Position numbers and translations under genes: made by a program. A DNA stretch of 64,000 nucleotides from Butyricicoccus intestinisimiae. GTDB taxonomy: Bacteria > Bacillota > Clostridia > Oscillospirales > Butyricicoccaceae. The stretch is taken from contig NZ_JAHLQI010000003.1 of assembly GCF_018918345.1 (NCBI RefSeq), positions 124,001 to 188,000 on the forward strand. Direction: 5' to 3'. Below the pieces are notes generated by a model. It was not told where the DNA came from and did not search any database. It worked only from the letters and a program-made list of their open reading frames with translations. Each line of letters opens with the position of its first letter. The first letter of the stretch is position 1. Below, piece by piece: positions 1-7,533 of the stretch.

Positions 1-318
1 GAGTATCTCAATTACGAGATTTCCTGCAAGGTCATCGACTCAACGGATGCCGCCATTGACCATATCAACCACTACAACACCGGACACTCGGAGGCAATCG
101 TCACGCACGATTACTTCAACGCCCAGCGTTTTCTGGATCGGGTCGATGCCGCCGCTGTTTATGTCAACGCTTCTACCCGCTTTACCGACGGCGGCGAATT
201 TGGCTTTGGCGCAGAAATCGGCATCTCCACCCAAAAGCTGCACGCCCGCGGCCCCATGGGTCTGAAGGAGCTGACCTCAAACAAGTACATCATCTACGGA
301 GAAGGTCAGATTCGATAA
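1..318 (+). CDS. proA: Gamma-glutamyl phosphate reductase, C-terminal part (truncated by window start)
   Basis: The open frame enters from the left edge and stops at 316-318, giving the last 105 residues. The translated end ([21 protein letters not shown], then a [11 protein letters not shown] tail) is the typical C-terminus of ProA, the NADPH-dependent enzyme that reduces gamma-glutamyl phosphate to the semialdehyde in proline synthesis. The catalytic cysteine and the nucleotide-binding domain lie outside the window. The gene is followed 28 bases later by a CYTH-domain gene on the same strand, so the two may share a transcript. proB was not seen because the upstream DNA is missing. Confidence 0.93.
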   Translation, partial: EYLNYEISCKVIDSTDAAIDHINHYNTGHSEAIVTHDYFNAQRFLDRVDAAAVYVNASTRFTDGGEFGFGAEIGISTQKLHARGPMGLKELTSNKYIIYGEGQIR

Positions 319-346
319 GTGTACGGCACAGAAAGGATTTGATCAC

Positions 347-949
347 ATGGAGCGCGAATTTAAATGGAATATCAAACAGGCGGAGGATTTTGACGTCCTT
401 GCAGACAGCGATTTCGTCAAACCTCTGGTGACGGAAGAAACGCGGCTGGAAATGGAAGCGGCGTATTATGATACGGCAGACGGCTTGGTTTCCAAAGTGC
501 ATGGTGGCTTGCGTCTGCGCCGCGAGAACAAAGAAACAGTCGTTTGCCTCAAGCTGGCTGCCCGCAGCGAATTTGACGGTGCCTGCAAGGCGCGCGAGGA
601 ATACGAAGTGTGTGCGGAGGACATCCGTGCCGGCATTCGGCAGCTGCCGTCCGTCGGCGCACCGCAGGACTTTTGCGACCAGCTCATGCAATCGAATTTA
701 ATCGAACAGGGCCGCACGATGTTCACGCGCTTTGCCTCTCAGCTGGCATATAAGGGCTGTACCTGCGAGCTGTCGTTTGACTACGGCCGCATGACGCATC
801 TGACCCGCATCGGCACCATCTGCGAGATGGAGCTGGAGTACAAGGGCGGCAGCGATTTTGATTTCGATGAACTGGCAATCACGCTGCAGCGCAAGTTCCA
901 ACTGGAACCGCAGCCGCTGTCTAAGCTCGCACGAATGATGAGATTATAA
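347..949 (+). CDS. CYTH-domain protein (triphosphate tunnel family)
   Basis: This 200-residue protein starts with the CYTH signature E2-x-E4-x-K6 and continues with alternating basic and acidic strand motifs (YYDT near residue 40, LRLRRE near 55, VCLK near 67, EEYEV near 84, EMELEYK near 163) that form the eight-stranded tunnel of the family. Known members hydrolyse inorganic triphosphate or thiamine triphosphate, or make cAMP; the sequence does not say which applies here. An AAAGGA ribosome binding site lies 8 bases before the ATG. It follows proA by 28 bases and is closed by a strong terminator at 969-997. No CHAD domain is attached. The fold is well supported; the substrate is unknown. Confidence 0.85.
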   Translation: MEREFKWNIKQAEDFDVLADSDFVKPLVTEETRLEMEAAYYDTADGLVSKVHGGLRLRRENKETVVCLKLAARSEFDGACKAREEYEVCAEDIRAGIRQLPSVGAPQDFCDQLMQSNLIEQGRTMFTRFASQLAYKGCTCELSFDYGRMTHLTRIGTICEMELEYKGGSDFDFDELAITLQRKFQLEPQPLSKLARMMRL

Positions 950-968
950 ATTCATATAGAAAGCAGAA

Positions 969-1003
969 AGAACCACTGGCATTACGCCAGTGGTTCTTTG
1001 TTA
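969..1003 (+). terminator. Intrinsic terminator after the CYTH gene
   Basis: A perfect 12-bp stem (969-980 with 986-997) closes a 5-base loop and is followed by TTGTTAT. It ends the proA/CYTH transcript and lies about 60 bases from the convergent folT gene. Confidence 0.85.
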
Positions 1004-1060
1004 TGCAATATCTTACCTTTGCGTCAGCTGAAGGAGTCTGCTTATGCCTTCACACGTCTA

Positions 1061-1615
1061 TTATCTTCTGATGATATTTCTCTGATGGAGCGCGTCCAAA
1101 ATGCGCGGCAGCAGAACCGCATACACGACCGCTGTGACAATGCCCACCAAAATGCGCGGCGGGATGGCAACATAAATCGCCAAAAAGGATTGATAGTATC
1201 CATACAGCATCTGTTCCACCAGCATGGCTCCTGTATTGCACAGCGTCACAAGAACCGAAGTAAGACAGGTTTCCAGCGCCAGAATGTGGAATTTTGTGCT
1301 GCCCCGAAACGCACGGAACAGCAATCCCATAGACAAGCCGCGCATCACCGCGGGAAGAATCCATAAAATCGTTGTCGCACTAAACCCATAGGTCAGCATC
1401 TGCCCGACAAATGCACCGGTAAAGCCGGTCGCCGCTCCCCAAACCGGTCCGCCGAACACAGCCATAACCAGTACCGGCAAGCCGCTCAGCGATATTTTCA
1501 AGTTTCCGGCAAACGGAACACTGATGCTTACCGCCAAGAAGTCGAGACCGACATACATGGCAGCCATCATGCCTGCCATGCACATCATGCGAATGTTGTT
1601 TTGTGTTTTGTTCAA
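1061..1615 (-). CDS. folT: Folate-type ECF transporter substrate-binding membrane subunit
   Basis: The product is a 184-residue membrane protein with about six hydrophobic segments and the S-component features of ECF vitamin transporters (AAMYVGLDFLAV near the start, a glycine-rich LPVLVMAVFGGPVWGA segment, a C-terminal PPRILVGIVTAVVYAVLLPRI segment). The folate assignment rests mainly on the THF riboswitch directly upstream, because S components are too divergent to assign by sequence alone. The start is a TTG at 1613-1615, 9 bases after an AGGAGG; longer reading frames run into the riboswitch. The shared energising module (EcfA, EcfA', EcfT) is not in this window and must be encoded elsewhere. 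Translation appears to be controlled by a hairpin that covers the ribosome binding site. Confidence 0.85.
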   Translation of the reverse strand: MNKTQNNIRMMCMAGMMAAMYVGLDFLAVSISVPFAGNLKISLSGLPVLVMAVFGGPVWGAATGFTGAFVGQMLTYGFSATTILWILPAVMRGLSMGLLFRAFRGSTKFHILALETCLTSVLVTLCNTGAMLVEQMLYGYYQSFLAIYVAIPPRILVGIVTAVVYAVLLPRILDALHQRNIIRR

Positions 1616-1622
1616 AATAAAA

Positions 1623-1661
1623 TACCTCCTTATACCCGTTGTTCCGAAATATAAGGAGGTA
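1623..1661 (-). promoter_or_regulatory. Shine-Dalgarno-masking hairpin of folT
   Basis: A perfect 12-bp inverted repeat (1650-1661 with 1623-1634) lies between the THF aptamer and the folT start. Its downstream arm contains the folT AGGAGG at 1625-1630, so the folded form hides the ribosome binding site. There is no T-run after it, which argues for translational rather than transcriptional control. Confidence 0.8.
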
Positions 1662-1676
1662 AGATCCGTATTTCCG

Positions 1677-1770
1677 GCAGCGGGATGCAACACCTGAACC
1701 GCGGATGTTCCTTCGTCTATATGGCAACTCCCCGTCCATACAGCACTTAACGCTCAGATGCCTACTCTGC
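1677..1770 (-). promoter_or_regulatory. Tetrahydrofolate (THF) riboswitch
   Basis: Read on the minus strand, the segment carries the conserved blocks of the THF-I aptamer in order: GCAGAGTAGG, GCGTTAAGTG, a GGGAGTTG-like segment, CGAAGGAA, CCGCGGT and the closing GCATCCCGCTGC that pairs with the first block. It sits between a good promoter and a Shine-Dalgarno-masking hairpin, upstream of a vitamin transporter gene, as in other Clostridia. No covariance-model score was calculated. Confidence 0.88.
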
Positions 1771-1782
1771 ATAAGCTTGTCT

Positions 1783-1811
1783 ATTATACCTCTAACGCTG
1801 TGATTTGTCTA
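1783..1811 (-). promoter_or_regulatory. Promoter of the THF riboswitch/folT transcript
   Basis: On the minus strand TAGACA (1806-1811) and TATAAT (1783-1788) are separated by 17 bases, placing transcription start just ahead of the aptamer. The -35 box overlaps the region immediately beyond the end of the CarD-like gene. Confidence 0.7.
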
Positions 1812-1816
1812 CTGTT

Positions 1817-2323
1817 TTACGCCTGCGCACCCGCAATGCGTTTTTGAATATACGGCTGCACCTGATCGAAGCCGATGCCCAGTGCAACGGACAATTCGCC
1901 GTACAGCAGCTTTTCTGCCCGTTTCATGTACTGCTGATCCGTCGAACCCATGTGCCGCCCCGCTTTCATCGAGCGGTGATTCTTGCGATGCACGACCTTA
2001 ATCAGACGAATCAGATCTTCATTTTCATGCGTATTCAGGCAAGCACGATATTTCTCGCTCTGCATCCGAATGTCCCGATTGTTTTCCAGCTCCTCCGGAA
2101 TCTCCGGAATGCGGTCAATCAGCTGCTCGGCATCCGTCCGCGACATCACCGGACGCATAAATGCCTTGGTATCTACCGGTGTGTAAATAACCTCTTTGTC
2201 GTATACCGGCGCCAGCGTATAATACAGCTTTTCTTTATCCGAAATTCCCTCCGGATGTCCCACATCCTCTACGCGGCAAACGCCCGTACTTCCATACATG
2301 ACCAGTTCTCCGACTTGATACAT
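1817..2323 (-). CDS. CarD/CdnL-family transcription regulator
   Basis: The 168-residue protein begins with the RNA-polymerase-interacting domain shared by CarD, CdnL and the Mfd/TRCF N-terminal module (MYQVGELVMYGSTGVCRVEDV, then KLYYTLAPVYDKEVIYTPVDT). The remaining two thirds are helical and charged, as in CarD proteins, which bind the RNA polymerase beta subunit and modulate promoter opening. An AAGGAG lies 7 bases ahead of the ATG. It is monocistronic, with a THF-riboswitch promoter immediately downstream on the same strand. The family call is firm; its target promoters are unknown. Confidence 0.88.
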   Translation of the reverse strand: MYQVGELVMYGSTGVCRVEDVGHPEGISDKEKLYYTLAPVYDKEVIYTPVDTKAFMRPVMSRTDAEQLIDRIPEIPEELENNRDIRMQSEKYRACLNTHENEDLIRLIKVVHRKNHRSMKAGRHMGSTDQQYMKRAEKLLYGELSVALGIGFDQVQPYIQKRIAGAQA

Positions 2324-2492
2324 ACTTACACTCCTTTTCCGATTTGTTCTTATTTTGTCGTATTGTTCCAGTTATATTATAACACCATTTTTATCCTCCG
2401 GTAACATTTATTTTGAAAAAAAGTGCCAATTTTTTCTGGTTCTGCAAGTTTTTCATGCGCCAAATATCAAAAAGATTTCCAATAGCGGCAGC

Positions 2493-2528
2493 AAAAAAGA
2501 GTAGCTTCTCATGAGAAACTGCTCTTTT
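2493..2528 (-). terminator. Terminator overlapping the end of the Rrf2 gene
   Basis: An imperfect stem of about 15 bp with an ATGA loop lies on the last codons and stop of the Rrf2-type gene and is followed on the minus strand by a T-run. The overlap of coding end and hairpin is compact but not unusual. Confidence 0.65.
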
Positions 2529-2958
2529 CTGTCGTATCTTTTCGCTGAAGATCCTCCATCAGCTGCTGTACCGTGACCGCACGCAATTGGTTTTCCATTG
2601 CCAGCGCAGCGGCGTCTAAATAGCCGCTCAGGATACCATGTACCTCGCGTCCGACCGGACAGGCGGGGTTTGGGTTCTCATGAAAATGAAATAACGGCTC
2701 TTCTTTCGGCTCTACTGCGCGAAAGATATCCAGCAGGGTAATCTCCTCCGGCGGCTTGGCCAGTGAAGCACCGCCGACGCCTGCTTCTACGCGAACCAAG
2801 CCCGCCTTTTTCAGCTGTCCCAGCGTCTTGCGGATGATAACCGGATTGACATTGACGCTTCCCGCCAAAAAATCCGATGTAATTTTACAGTCCTCCCCAA
2901 ACCGCACAATACACATCAAAATGTGCGCTGCAATGGGGAGTCTGGAAGAAAACTGCAT
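2509..2958 (-). CDS. Rrf2-family transcriptional repressor
   Basis: The 149-residue protein has an N-terminal winged helix (residues 1-75, including VNVNPVIIRKTLGQLKKAGLV as recognition region and the wing AGVGGASLAKPPEEITLLDIF) typical of Rrf2 regulators. Only one cysteine sits in the sensor region (PNPACPVG, near residue 100), so it does not have the three-cysteine [Fe-S] pattern of IscR/NsrR and resembles the YwnA-type, thiol- or ligand-sensing branch. It is divergent from the flavin-protein gene at 3138, whose promoter carries two identical inverted repeats that are the likely operator. It has its own TTGACA-N17-TACAAT promoter at 2988-3016. Confidence 0.88.
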   Translation of the reverse strand: MQFSSRLPIAAHILMCIVRFGEDCKITSDFLAGSVNVNPVIIRKTLGQLKKAGLVRVEAGVGGASLAKPPEEITLLDIFRAVEPKEEPLFHFHENPNPACPVGREVHGILSGYLDAAALAMENQLRAVTVQQLMEDLQRKDTTEKSSFS

Positions 2959-2987
2959 ATATTTGGCCTCCTGTGTTCAATAAAAAT

Positions 2988-3016
2988 ATTGTAGCATCGG
3001 CGCATCACACTGTCAA
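2988..3016 (-). promoter_or_regulatory. Promoter of the Rrf2-type gene
   Basis: On the minus strand a TTGACA (3011-3016) and TACAAT (2988-2993) are 17 bases apart. It lies outside the twin operators, so the regulator gene may not be tightly self-repressed. Confidence 0.75.
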
Positions 3017-3040
3017 CGAAGAAAAAATTTTCAATTTTTC

Positions 3041-3067
3041 TTGTTGTAACCATTGACATTACAACAA
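3041..3067. promoter_or_regulatory. Operator 1, inverted repeat overlapping the -35 box
   Basis: TTGTTGTAA at 3041-3049 and its exact complement TTACAACAA at 3059-3067 flank a 9-base spacer that contains the TTGACA -35 hexamer of the flavin-protein gene. The same arms and spacing recur 42 bp downstream. Confidence 0.75.
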
Positions 3068-3081
3068 GCATGTGGTATTTT
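3053..3081 (+). promoter_or_regulatory. Promoter of the flavin-binding protein gene
   Basis: TTGACA (3053-3058) and TATTTT (3076-3081) are separated by 17 bases. The promoter is bracketed by two identical operators, so it is expected to be strongly repressed. Confidence 0.75.
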
Positions 3082-3082
3082 A

Positions 3083-3109
3083 TTGTTGTAATTGACGTGG
3101 TTACAACAT
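3083..3109. promoter_or_regulatory. Operator 2, second copy of the inverted repeat
   Basis: TTGTTGTAA at 3083-3091 and TTACAACA at 3101-3108 flank a 9-base spacer, as in operator 1. Its centre is 42 bp, four helical turns, from the centre of operator 1, so two bound dimers would lie on the same DNA face across the transcription start. Confidence 0.75.
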
Positions 3110-3137
3110 TTCAAACAACAGCATGGAGGTTTTTATC

Positions 3138-3533
3138 ATGGAAAAGATTATTGCGTTTTTACAGGAAAATCCGGTTCAGTATCTGGCAACCGTAGGCCGT
3201 GACGGCAAAGCAAAGTGTCGTCCGTTCATGTTTGCCGGTGAGATGGACGGCAAGCTGTGGTTCTGCACCAACAATCAGAAAGACGTATACAAGGATATGC
3301 AGGAAAATCCAAACATCGAGATTTCTGTGTCCAGCCCGTCTTATGCATGGATTCGCCTGCACGGCAAGGCTGTCTTTGAGAACAACATGGCGGCAAAGGA
3401 ACTGTGCATCGCCAATCCGATTGTCAAAGGGCAGTACCAAACCGCAGACAACCCGATTTTCGAGGTATTCTATCTGGAAGATCCGCACGGCGTGATTGCC
3501 GACTTCTCCGGCAACCCGCCTTATGAATTCTAA
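3138..3533 (+). CDS. Pyridoxamine 5'-phosphate oxidase-like flavin-binding protein
   Basis: The 131-residue product has the split-barrel flavin-binding fold of the PPOX family: the opening helix IIAFLQENPVQYLATVG, a PFMF strand, LWFCTNN, DVYKDMQENPNIEIS, WIRLHGKAVF and the family ending in a short acidic tail. Members bind FMN, F420 or heme; a reductive or detoxifying role is common but not shown here. I chose the ATG at 3138 because GGAGG at 3125-3129 is 8 bases before it; an upstream in-frame ATG at 3123 overlaps that site. The gene faces an Rrf2 regulator and has twin operators, so it is probably induced by the signal that regulator senses. Confidence 0.85.
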   Translation: MEKIIAFLQENPVQYLATVGRDGKAKCRPFMFAGEMDGKLWFCTNNQKDVYKDMQENPNIEISVSSPSYAWIRLHGKAVFENNMAAKELCIANPIVKGQYQTADNPIFEVFYLEDPHGVIADFSGNPPYEF

Positions 3534-3555
3534 CCCATGGACGATGCATGAAGCA

Positions 3556-3601
3556 AAAGAAAATCGCCGACAGCCCCTGAAACTGCCGGCGATTTTCTTT
3601 T
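3556..3601. terminator. Bidirectional terminator between convergent genes
   Basis: A long stem (3556-3569 with 3587-3600, extended by CAG/CTG) has A-runs on the left and T-runs on the right, so it can end both the flavin-protein transcript and the opposing symporter transcript. Confidence 0.8.
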
Positions 3602-3663
3602 GTTTGGTGTTGTGGAGAGAGTTTTTTTGACAGATAGTCTGTCGGAGAGAAAAGTCGAAATGA

Positions 3664-5319
3664 TTACGCTCCCAAACCGAGCGGAGAGAATGCTGCATAA
3701 ACGATGATGCACAGCGCGATGATAGCAACCGCGCATACCTTGCGGTACTTCCACGGAGTCATATCAACCGCATGAACATCTTCCTGCTCCCAAGCTTCCA
3801 TGTCCGGATGATCTTTCTTGTTCTTGTGGTTGAGGAATGCCATGATGAGCAGTTCAATTGGCCACAGAACGAGGATTGCGTACAGATAATGGATGGAGCC
3901 GCCGACTACTGGATACTGCGGAGCGATAATCAGGAACAGACCATAGCAGATGATGTGGAAAATCATGATGAACTTTGCAGCGTACTGCGGCAGATACTTG
4001 AAGAAGAAGCCGCCGAATACTGCGGACAGAACCGGAAGACCGATCAGCATGACAAACGAATCCAGGAACGTCTTGAGGCCTGCTGGGAAGAAGTATACCA
4101 TCGGACCTACGATTGTCGTAGCGACAGCAAAAACAATACCAATGTTCTTGCCAACCTGAACCAGCTTCATCTCAGAAGCTTCCGGATTGATGTACTCATG
4201 ATAAATGTCCATGGTGAACATGGTATTTACCGAGTTGAGTACGGAATTAAACGAGGAGAGAATTGCGCCGAACATAACCGCTGCAAAGAAGCCCATGAGC
4301 GGTGCCGGAATAACCTCTGTTACCAGCTGCGGATATGCCGCATCCATCATAGAAACCTGATTTCCGTGAAGTTCGAACAGCGCGTATGCAATCACGCCCG
4401 GCAGTGCCAGATACATGAAGCCGATAATCTTGAGGAATGCGCAGTACAGAGCACCCTTCTGTGCTTCCTTCAAGTTTTCTGCGGCGAGAACGCGCTGAAT
4501 GAACGACTGATGGGTACACCAAGACTGGAGACCGAGGAAAATCAAGCCGGTAAAGACGGTAATCCACGGAACCTCTGGTGCCTCTGCGGTCAACTTGCCA
4601 ATCGAATTGAGCTTTTCCGGATAGGTCTGCGCCAGATACTTGAAGCCGTCAATGATTGCAATGCCGTCGTATCCAGCCGCATTGCCCAGCACGTGCAGCG
4701 CAAAAAACGGAATCATAAAGCCGCCGATTAACAGGCCGACACCGTTTACGGTATCGGATACGGCTACTGCCTTCAGACCGCCGAAAATCGCATAGATAGA
4801 GCCGACAATGCTGATGACAATACACAGCACAACGACAGAACCGAAGGTAGACAGTCCGAAAATATCGGATACGTGGAAGATGTTTTCAAATACCAGAGAA
4901 CCGGAATACAGAATAACCGGAATCTGTACAACAAGGTACAAAATGATGTATGCGATGGAGAACCACAGCTTGGTGGAACGTCCGAAGCGCTGACCGATCA
5001 GCTGCGGAATCGTCGTGATGCCGCCCTTCAAGTATCGCGGGGCCGCCCACAGCGCAAGAACAATACAGCACGGAGCTGCGACAATTTCAAACGCCATCGG
5101 GCTCATACCGACCAGCCAAGTCTGTCCGTTCGTGCCGACCAGCTGTTCAGCCGAAAGGTTTGTCAGAAGCAAAGATCCCGCAATTACAAATCCAGGAAGT
5201 CCGCGTCCTGCCAAAAAATATCCGTCTGCTGTTGTCTGGTCATCTCCTTTTGTCTTGAGGTAGGAAATGACAGCGACAAGAACAGTAAAGCCAATAAAGG
5301 TTACCAATGTCCAAATCAT
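3664..5319 (-). CDS. Solute:sodium symporter (SSS family, YidK/SglT-like)
   Basis: The 551-residue membrane protein has 13-14 hydrophobic segments and hallmark SSS motifs: DGYFLAGRGLPG near residue 35, SLLLTNLSAEQLVGTNGQ near residue 50 (this form is typical of the YidK/SglT sugar branch), and the AYALFELHG and FGAILSSFNSVLNS regions. It should import a sugar or sugar-like compound with sodium. It lies in a carbohydrate locus with a second cation-coupled sugar transporter (5657-7102), an isomerase and a dehydrogenase, all on the minus strand. It has its own promoter at 5455-5483 and ends at the shared terminator at 3556. The substrate cannot be read from the sequence. Confidence 0.9.
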   Translation of the reverse strand: MIWTLVTFIGFTVLVAVISYLKTKGDDQTTADGYFLAGRGLPGFVIAGSLLLTNLSAEQLVGTNGQTWLVGMSPMAFEIVAAPCCIVLALWAAPRYLKGGITTIPQLIGQRFGRSTKLWFSIAYIILYLVVQIPVILYSGSLVFENIFHVSDIFGLSTFGSVVVLCIVISIVGSIYAIFGGLKAVAVSDTVNGVGLLIGGFMIPFFALHVLGNAAGYDGIAIIDGFKYLAQTYPEKLNSIGKLTAEAPEVPWITVFTGLIFLGLQSWCTHQSFIQRVLAAENLKEAQKGALYCAFLKIIGFMYLALPGVIAYALFELHGNQVSMMDAAYPQLVTEVIPAPLMGFFAAVMFGAILSSFNSVLNSVNTMFTMDIYHEYINPEASEMKLVQVGKNIGIVFAVATTIVGPMVYFFPAGLKTFLDSFVMLIGLPVLSAVFGGFFFKYLPQYAAKFIMIFHIICYGLFLIIAPQYPVVGGSIHYLYAILVLWPIELLIMAFLNHKNKKDHPDMEAWEQEDVHAVDMTPWKYRKVCAVAIIALCIIVYAAFSPLGLGA

Positions 5320-5454
5320 ATGTTTTCACTCTTTCTTTCTATATCTCTTTTTATGACTGATATAAACATTTATTTTACTTTTATATCGCAAAATAATCTT
5401 TGTCCGGCAATACGGTCGGCCGTGCCGTGCTGCCTTCTCTTTTTTACAGTCCCT

Positions 5455-5483
5455 ATTATACCAGCACATATATGCGTGCACAA
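5455..5483 (-). promoter_or_regulatory. Promoter of the SSS symporter with an embedded quasi-palindrome
   Basis: On the minus strand TTGTGC (5478-5483) and TATAAT (5455-5460) are 17 bases apart. The spacer holds an imperfect palindrome GCACATAT/ATGCGTGC (5464-5479), a possible operator. The leader to the ATG is about 130 bases; I see no other gene in 5320-5656. Confidence 0.6.
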
Positions 5484-5597
5484 TGCCCGCTGTTGCGTAA
5501 AAGTTTCTTGATTTTGCTCTAGCCATTTTGTGCAAATACTTGTTTTTCCGCATAGCAAACAAAATAAACTTTTCCGTAAATTCCAGACACACAAAAA

Positions 5598-5622
5598 CCG
5601 CCGCCCGGAGAGTGGGCGACGG
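5598..5622 (-). terminator. Terminator after the GPH symporter
   Basis: On the minus strand a 9-bp GC-rich stem (one mismatch) with a 7-base loop is followed by TTTTTGTG. It separates the GPH symporter from the SSS symporter, so they are independent transcripts. Confidence 0.8.
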
Positions 5623-5656
5623 CCAGAGAGAGTTAAAAGTATGATGTTAGCAGTTT

Positions 5657-7102
5657 TTAGAGTTCACCGCGCTGTTCGCGTTCCTTGAGGTCTGCCATAA
5701 TCGTATCATAGTGCTTGTCCAGCTTATAGAACAGCAGTACGATGACAGCGGCGCCCCACAGGATAATCGGGCCATAGATGAACATATTTTGAATCATGTG
5801 CAGAGCGGAGTCCGGCTGAACAACCGCCTTGCCGGTCGAGCTAATATATCCGCTCGCTGTCAGCAGCATACCAATGATGCCGCCTGCAACGCCCTGACCG
5901 AACTTGGTTCCGACACTGCTTCCGCTCATAATCAGGCTTTCCTGACGAACGTGTGTTTTCCACTGACCATACTCGATGACATCGCAGATCATGCCGAATA
6001 CACACGCGTTGAGCGGAACCGTACCGATGGCACGCAGAACCGTGACGCCCATCGCCATTGCCACACTGTTCGGATTGGTCATCAGAATGCACTGTGCAAC
6101 AACAACGAGAATCGAACCTGCCAGCGCCAAATCGCGCTTACCGAAGCGGCGCAGCAGTACCTGACTGAACAGAACACCGCTGATAATAACGACCATCTCG
6201 ATGGTATACATCACGCTGTACAGCTCATCGTTGCCCAAAATATACTTGCAGAAATACGGCGCGGTTGTGCCGAATACTGCATTGTAGCTGGACTGTACCA
6301 TCCACAGAACGGTAACCGCCCAGAAATACTTATTGGTGAACAAAGCCTTCAGATTCTTGCCGAGGCCAATGTTGCTCTTTTCTGCGGCTTCAATGTGTAC
6401 GCGCTCCTCGCAGTTCTTAAAGCACAGCAGCAGCAGGATGACTGCGATGACTGCCCAAATGCTCATGGTCTTAACCCATGCCATCTGATCCGAACCAAAT
6501 ACCTTGACCAGCGGCAGAGTGAATGTCACTGCAATGATACGTCCGAACGGAGACATTGCCATGCGGAAAATGCCGAGCAAATCACGTCCGTGGGAAGAAC
6601 GCGTCATCATTGCGGACATCGTGCCATACGGCAGGTTTACAGCAGTGTACAGAACCGTTGTCACCAGATTGTATGTGACAAGGATGTACCAGAACTGCAG
6701 CATTGGAGTTGTCTGCGGCACCATCATAAGCAGAACTGCGGCAACGCCAAACGGAACTGCCATCCACAAAATCCATGGACGCGCCTTGCCCCATTTGGAA
6801 TTTGTCTTGCTGACAATAATGCCCATGACGAAGTCGGAAACGCCGTCCAGACAACGAGAAATAATCATAACCAGACCGACCGTCATCGCCGGAACGCCAA
6901 CGTAGTCGGTATAAAACAGAGTGATGAGAGATGCCACCAATCCATACACAATGTTACAAGATACGTCTCCGAATCCGTAACAAATTTTCTCTCGCATAGT
7001 TGGCATATCATCCTGTGCGCGCATACCAAGATTTTCTGCTGTTTTCTCTTTTATGGTAAGAGAATCGCCAGAAATCACTGCGCCAGATTCCATACTTTTC
7101 AT
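5657..7102 (-). CDS. Glycoside-pentoside-hexuronide (GPH) cation symporter, MFS superfamily
   Basis: The 481-residue protein has a hydrophilic N-terminal tail of about 35 residues, then 12 membrane segments with GPH signatures: EKICYGFGDVSCN near the first helix, the SDFVMGIIVSKTNSKWGKARPW loop between helices 2 and 3, and LPYGTMSAMMTRS. Members such as MelB, XynB and UidB take up glycosides or hexuronides with a cation. An AAGGAG lies 6 bases before the ATG. It is transcribed from a promoter about 155 bases upstream and ends at its own terminator. It stands between the SSS symporter and the isomerase/dehydrogenase pair, which suggests a glycoside or modified sugar as substrate; this is inference from context. 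Confidence 0.9.
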   Translation of the reverse strand: MKSMESGAVISGDSLTIKEKTAENLGMRAQDDMPTMREKICYGFGDVSCNIVYGLVASLITLFYTDYVGVPAMTVGLVMIISRCLDGVSDFVMGIIVSKTNSKWGKARPWILWMAVPFGVAAVLLMMVPQTTPMLQFWYILVTYNLVTTVLYTAVNLPYGTMSAMMTRSSHGRDLLGIFRMAMSPFGRIIAVTFTLPLVKVFGSDQMAWVKTMSIWAVIAVILLLLCFKNCEERVHIEAAEKSNIGLGKNLKALFTNKYFWAVTVLWMVQSSYNAVFGTTAPYFCKYILGNDELYSVMYTIEMVVIISGVLFSQVLLRRFGKRDLALAGSILVVVAQCILMTNPNSVAMAMGVTVLRAIGTVPLNACVFGMICDVIEYGQWKTHVRQESLIMSGSSVGTKFGQGVAGGIIGMLLTASGYISSTGKAVVQPDSALHMIQNMFIYGPIILWGAAVIVLLFYKLDKHYDTIMADLKEREQRGEL

Positions 7103-7263
7103 GATTTGCTCCTTACTTTTTGTTAAAATCTTACTTTTTCTTGTGCACTCTCCCTAAAAAACGTGATGAAGAGAAATGATTCTGCAGTGCTATTTCGCAC
7201 ATATAATCATCTATTTTCCGGTATTTATCATGTTTTTTGTAACTTTCATCTTGTTTGGTTTTT

Positions 7264-7292
7264 ATTATACCAACCGTTTACTGTGCAGACAA
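7264..7292 (-). promoter_or_regulatory. Promoter of the GPH symporter
   Basis: TTGTCT (7287-7292) and TATAAT (7264-7269) on the minus strand are 17 bases apart. The sequence around the -10 box, TGGTATAATA, is the same as at the SSS symporter promoter. The leader of about 155 bases (7103-7258) contains no recognised RNA element. Confidence 0.65.
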
Positions 7293-7470
7293 TATACATT
7301 TGCCACAAAGAATTTATATATTTTGCTTTTTATTTTATAAAAATCTTATCACGCAAAAAGTAACATATTTCGCAATTTGTAACGGTCCGCAAAAGACACA
7401 TATAGAAAACAAATGCGCGCGCAGCAGCAGACTGGCATTTTATTCCTCAAAACAATATCTGTCGATGCAT

Positions 7471-7503
7471 AAAAAACAGACAGAGCCAATAAGGCTCTGT
7501 CTG
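7471..7503 (-). terminator. Terminator after the isomerase gene
   Basis: A perfect 11-bp stem (7477-7487 with 7493-7503) and 5-base loop are followed on the minus strand by six Ts. It closes the dehydrogenase-isomerase transcript. Confidence 0.88.
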
Positions 7504-7533
7504 CCTCTATAGAAATATAAGAAAAGAAAAATG

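Noticed and set aside
5326-5592. An 88-codon minus-strand open frame upstream of the SSS symporter
   Set aside because: It runs through the symporter promoter, is rich in Lys, Arg and Cys by base bias, and has no ribosome site.
5711-7126. A 471-codon plus-strand open frame opposite the GPH symporter
   Set aside because: High His, Asn and Cys content and no family match; it is a shadow of the membrane protein gene.
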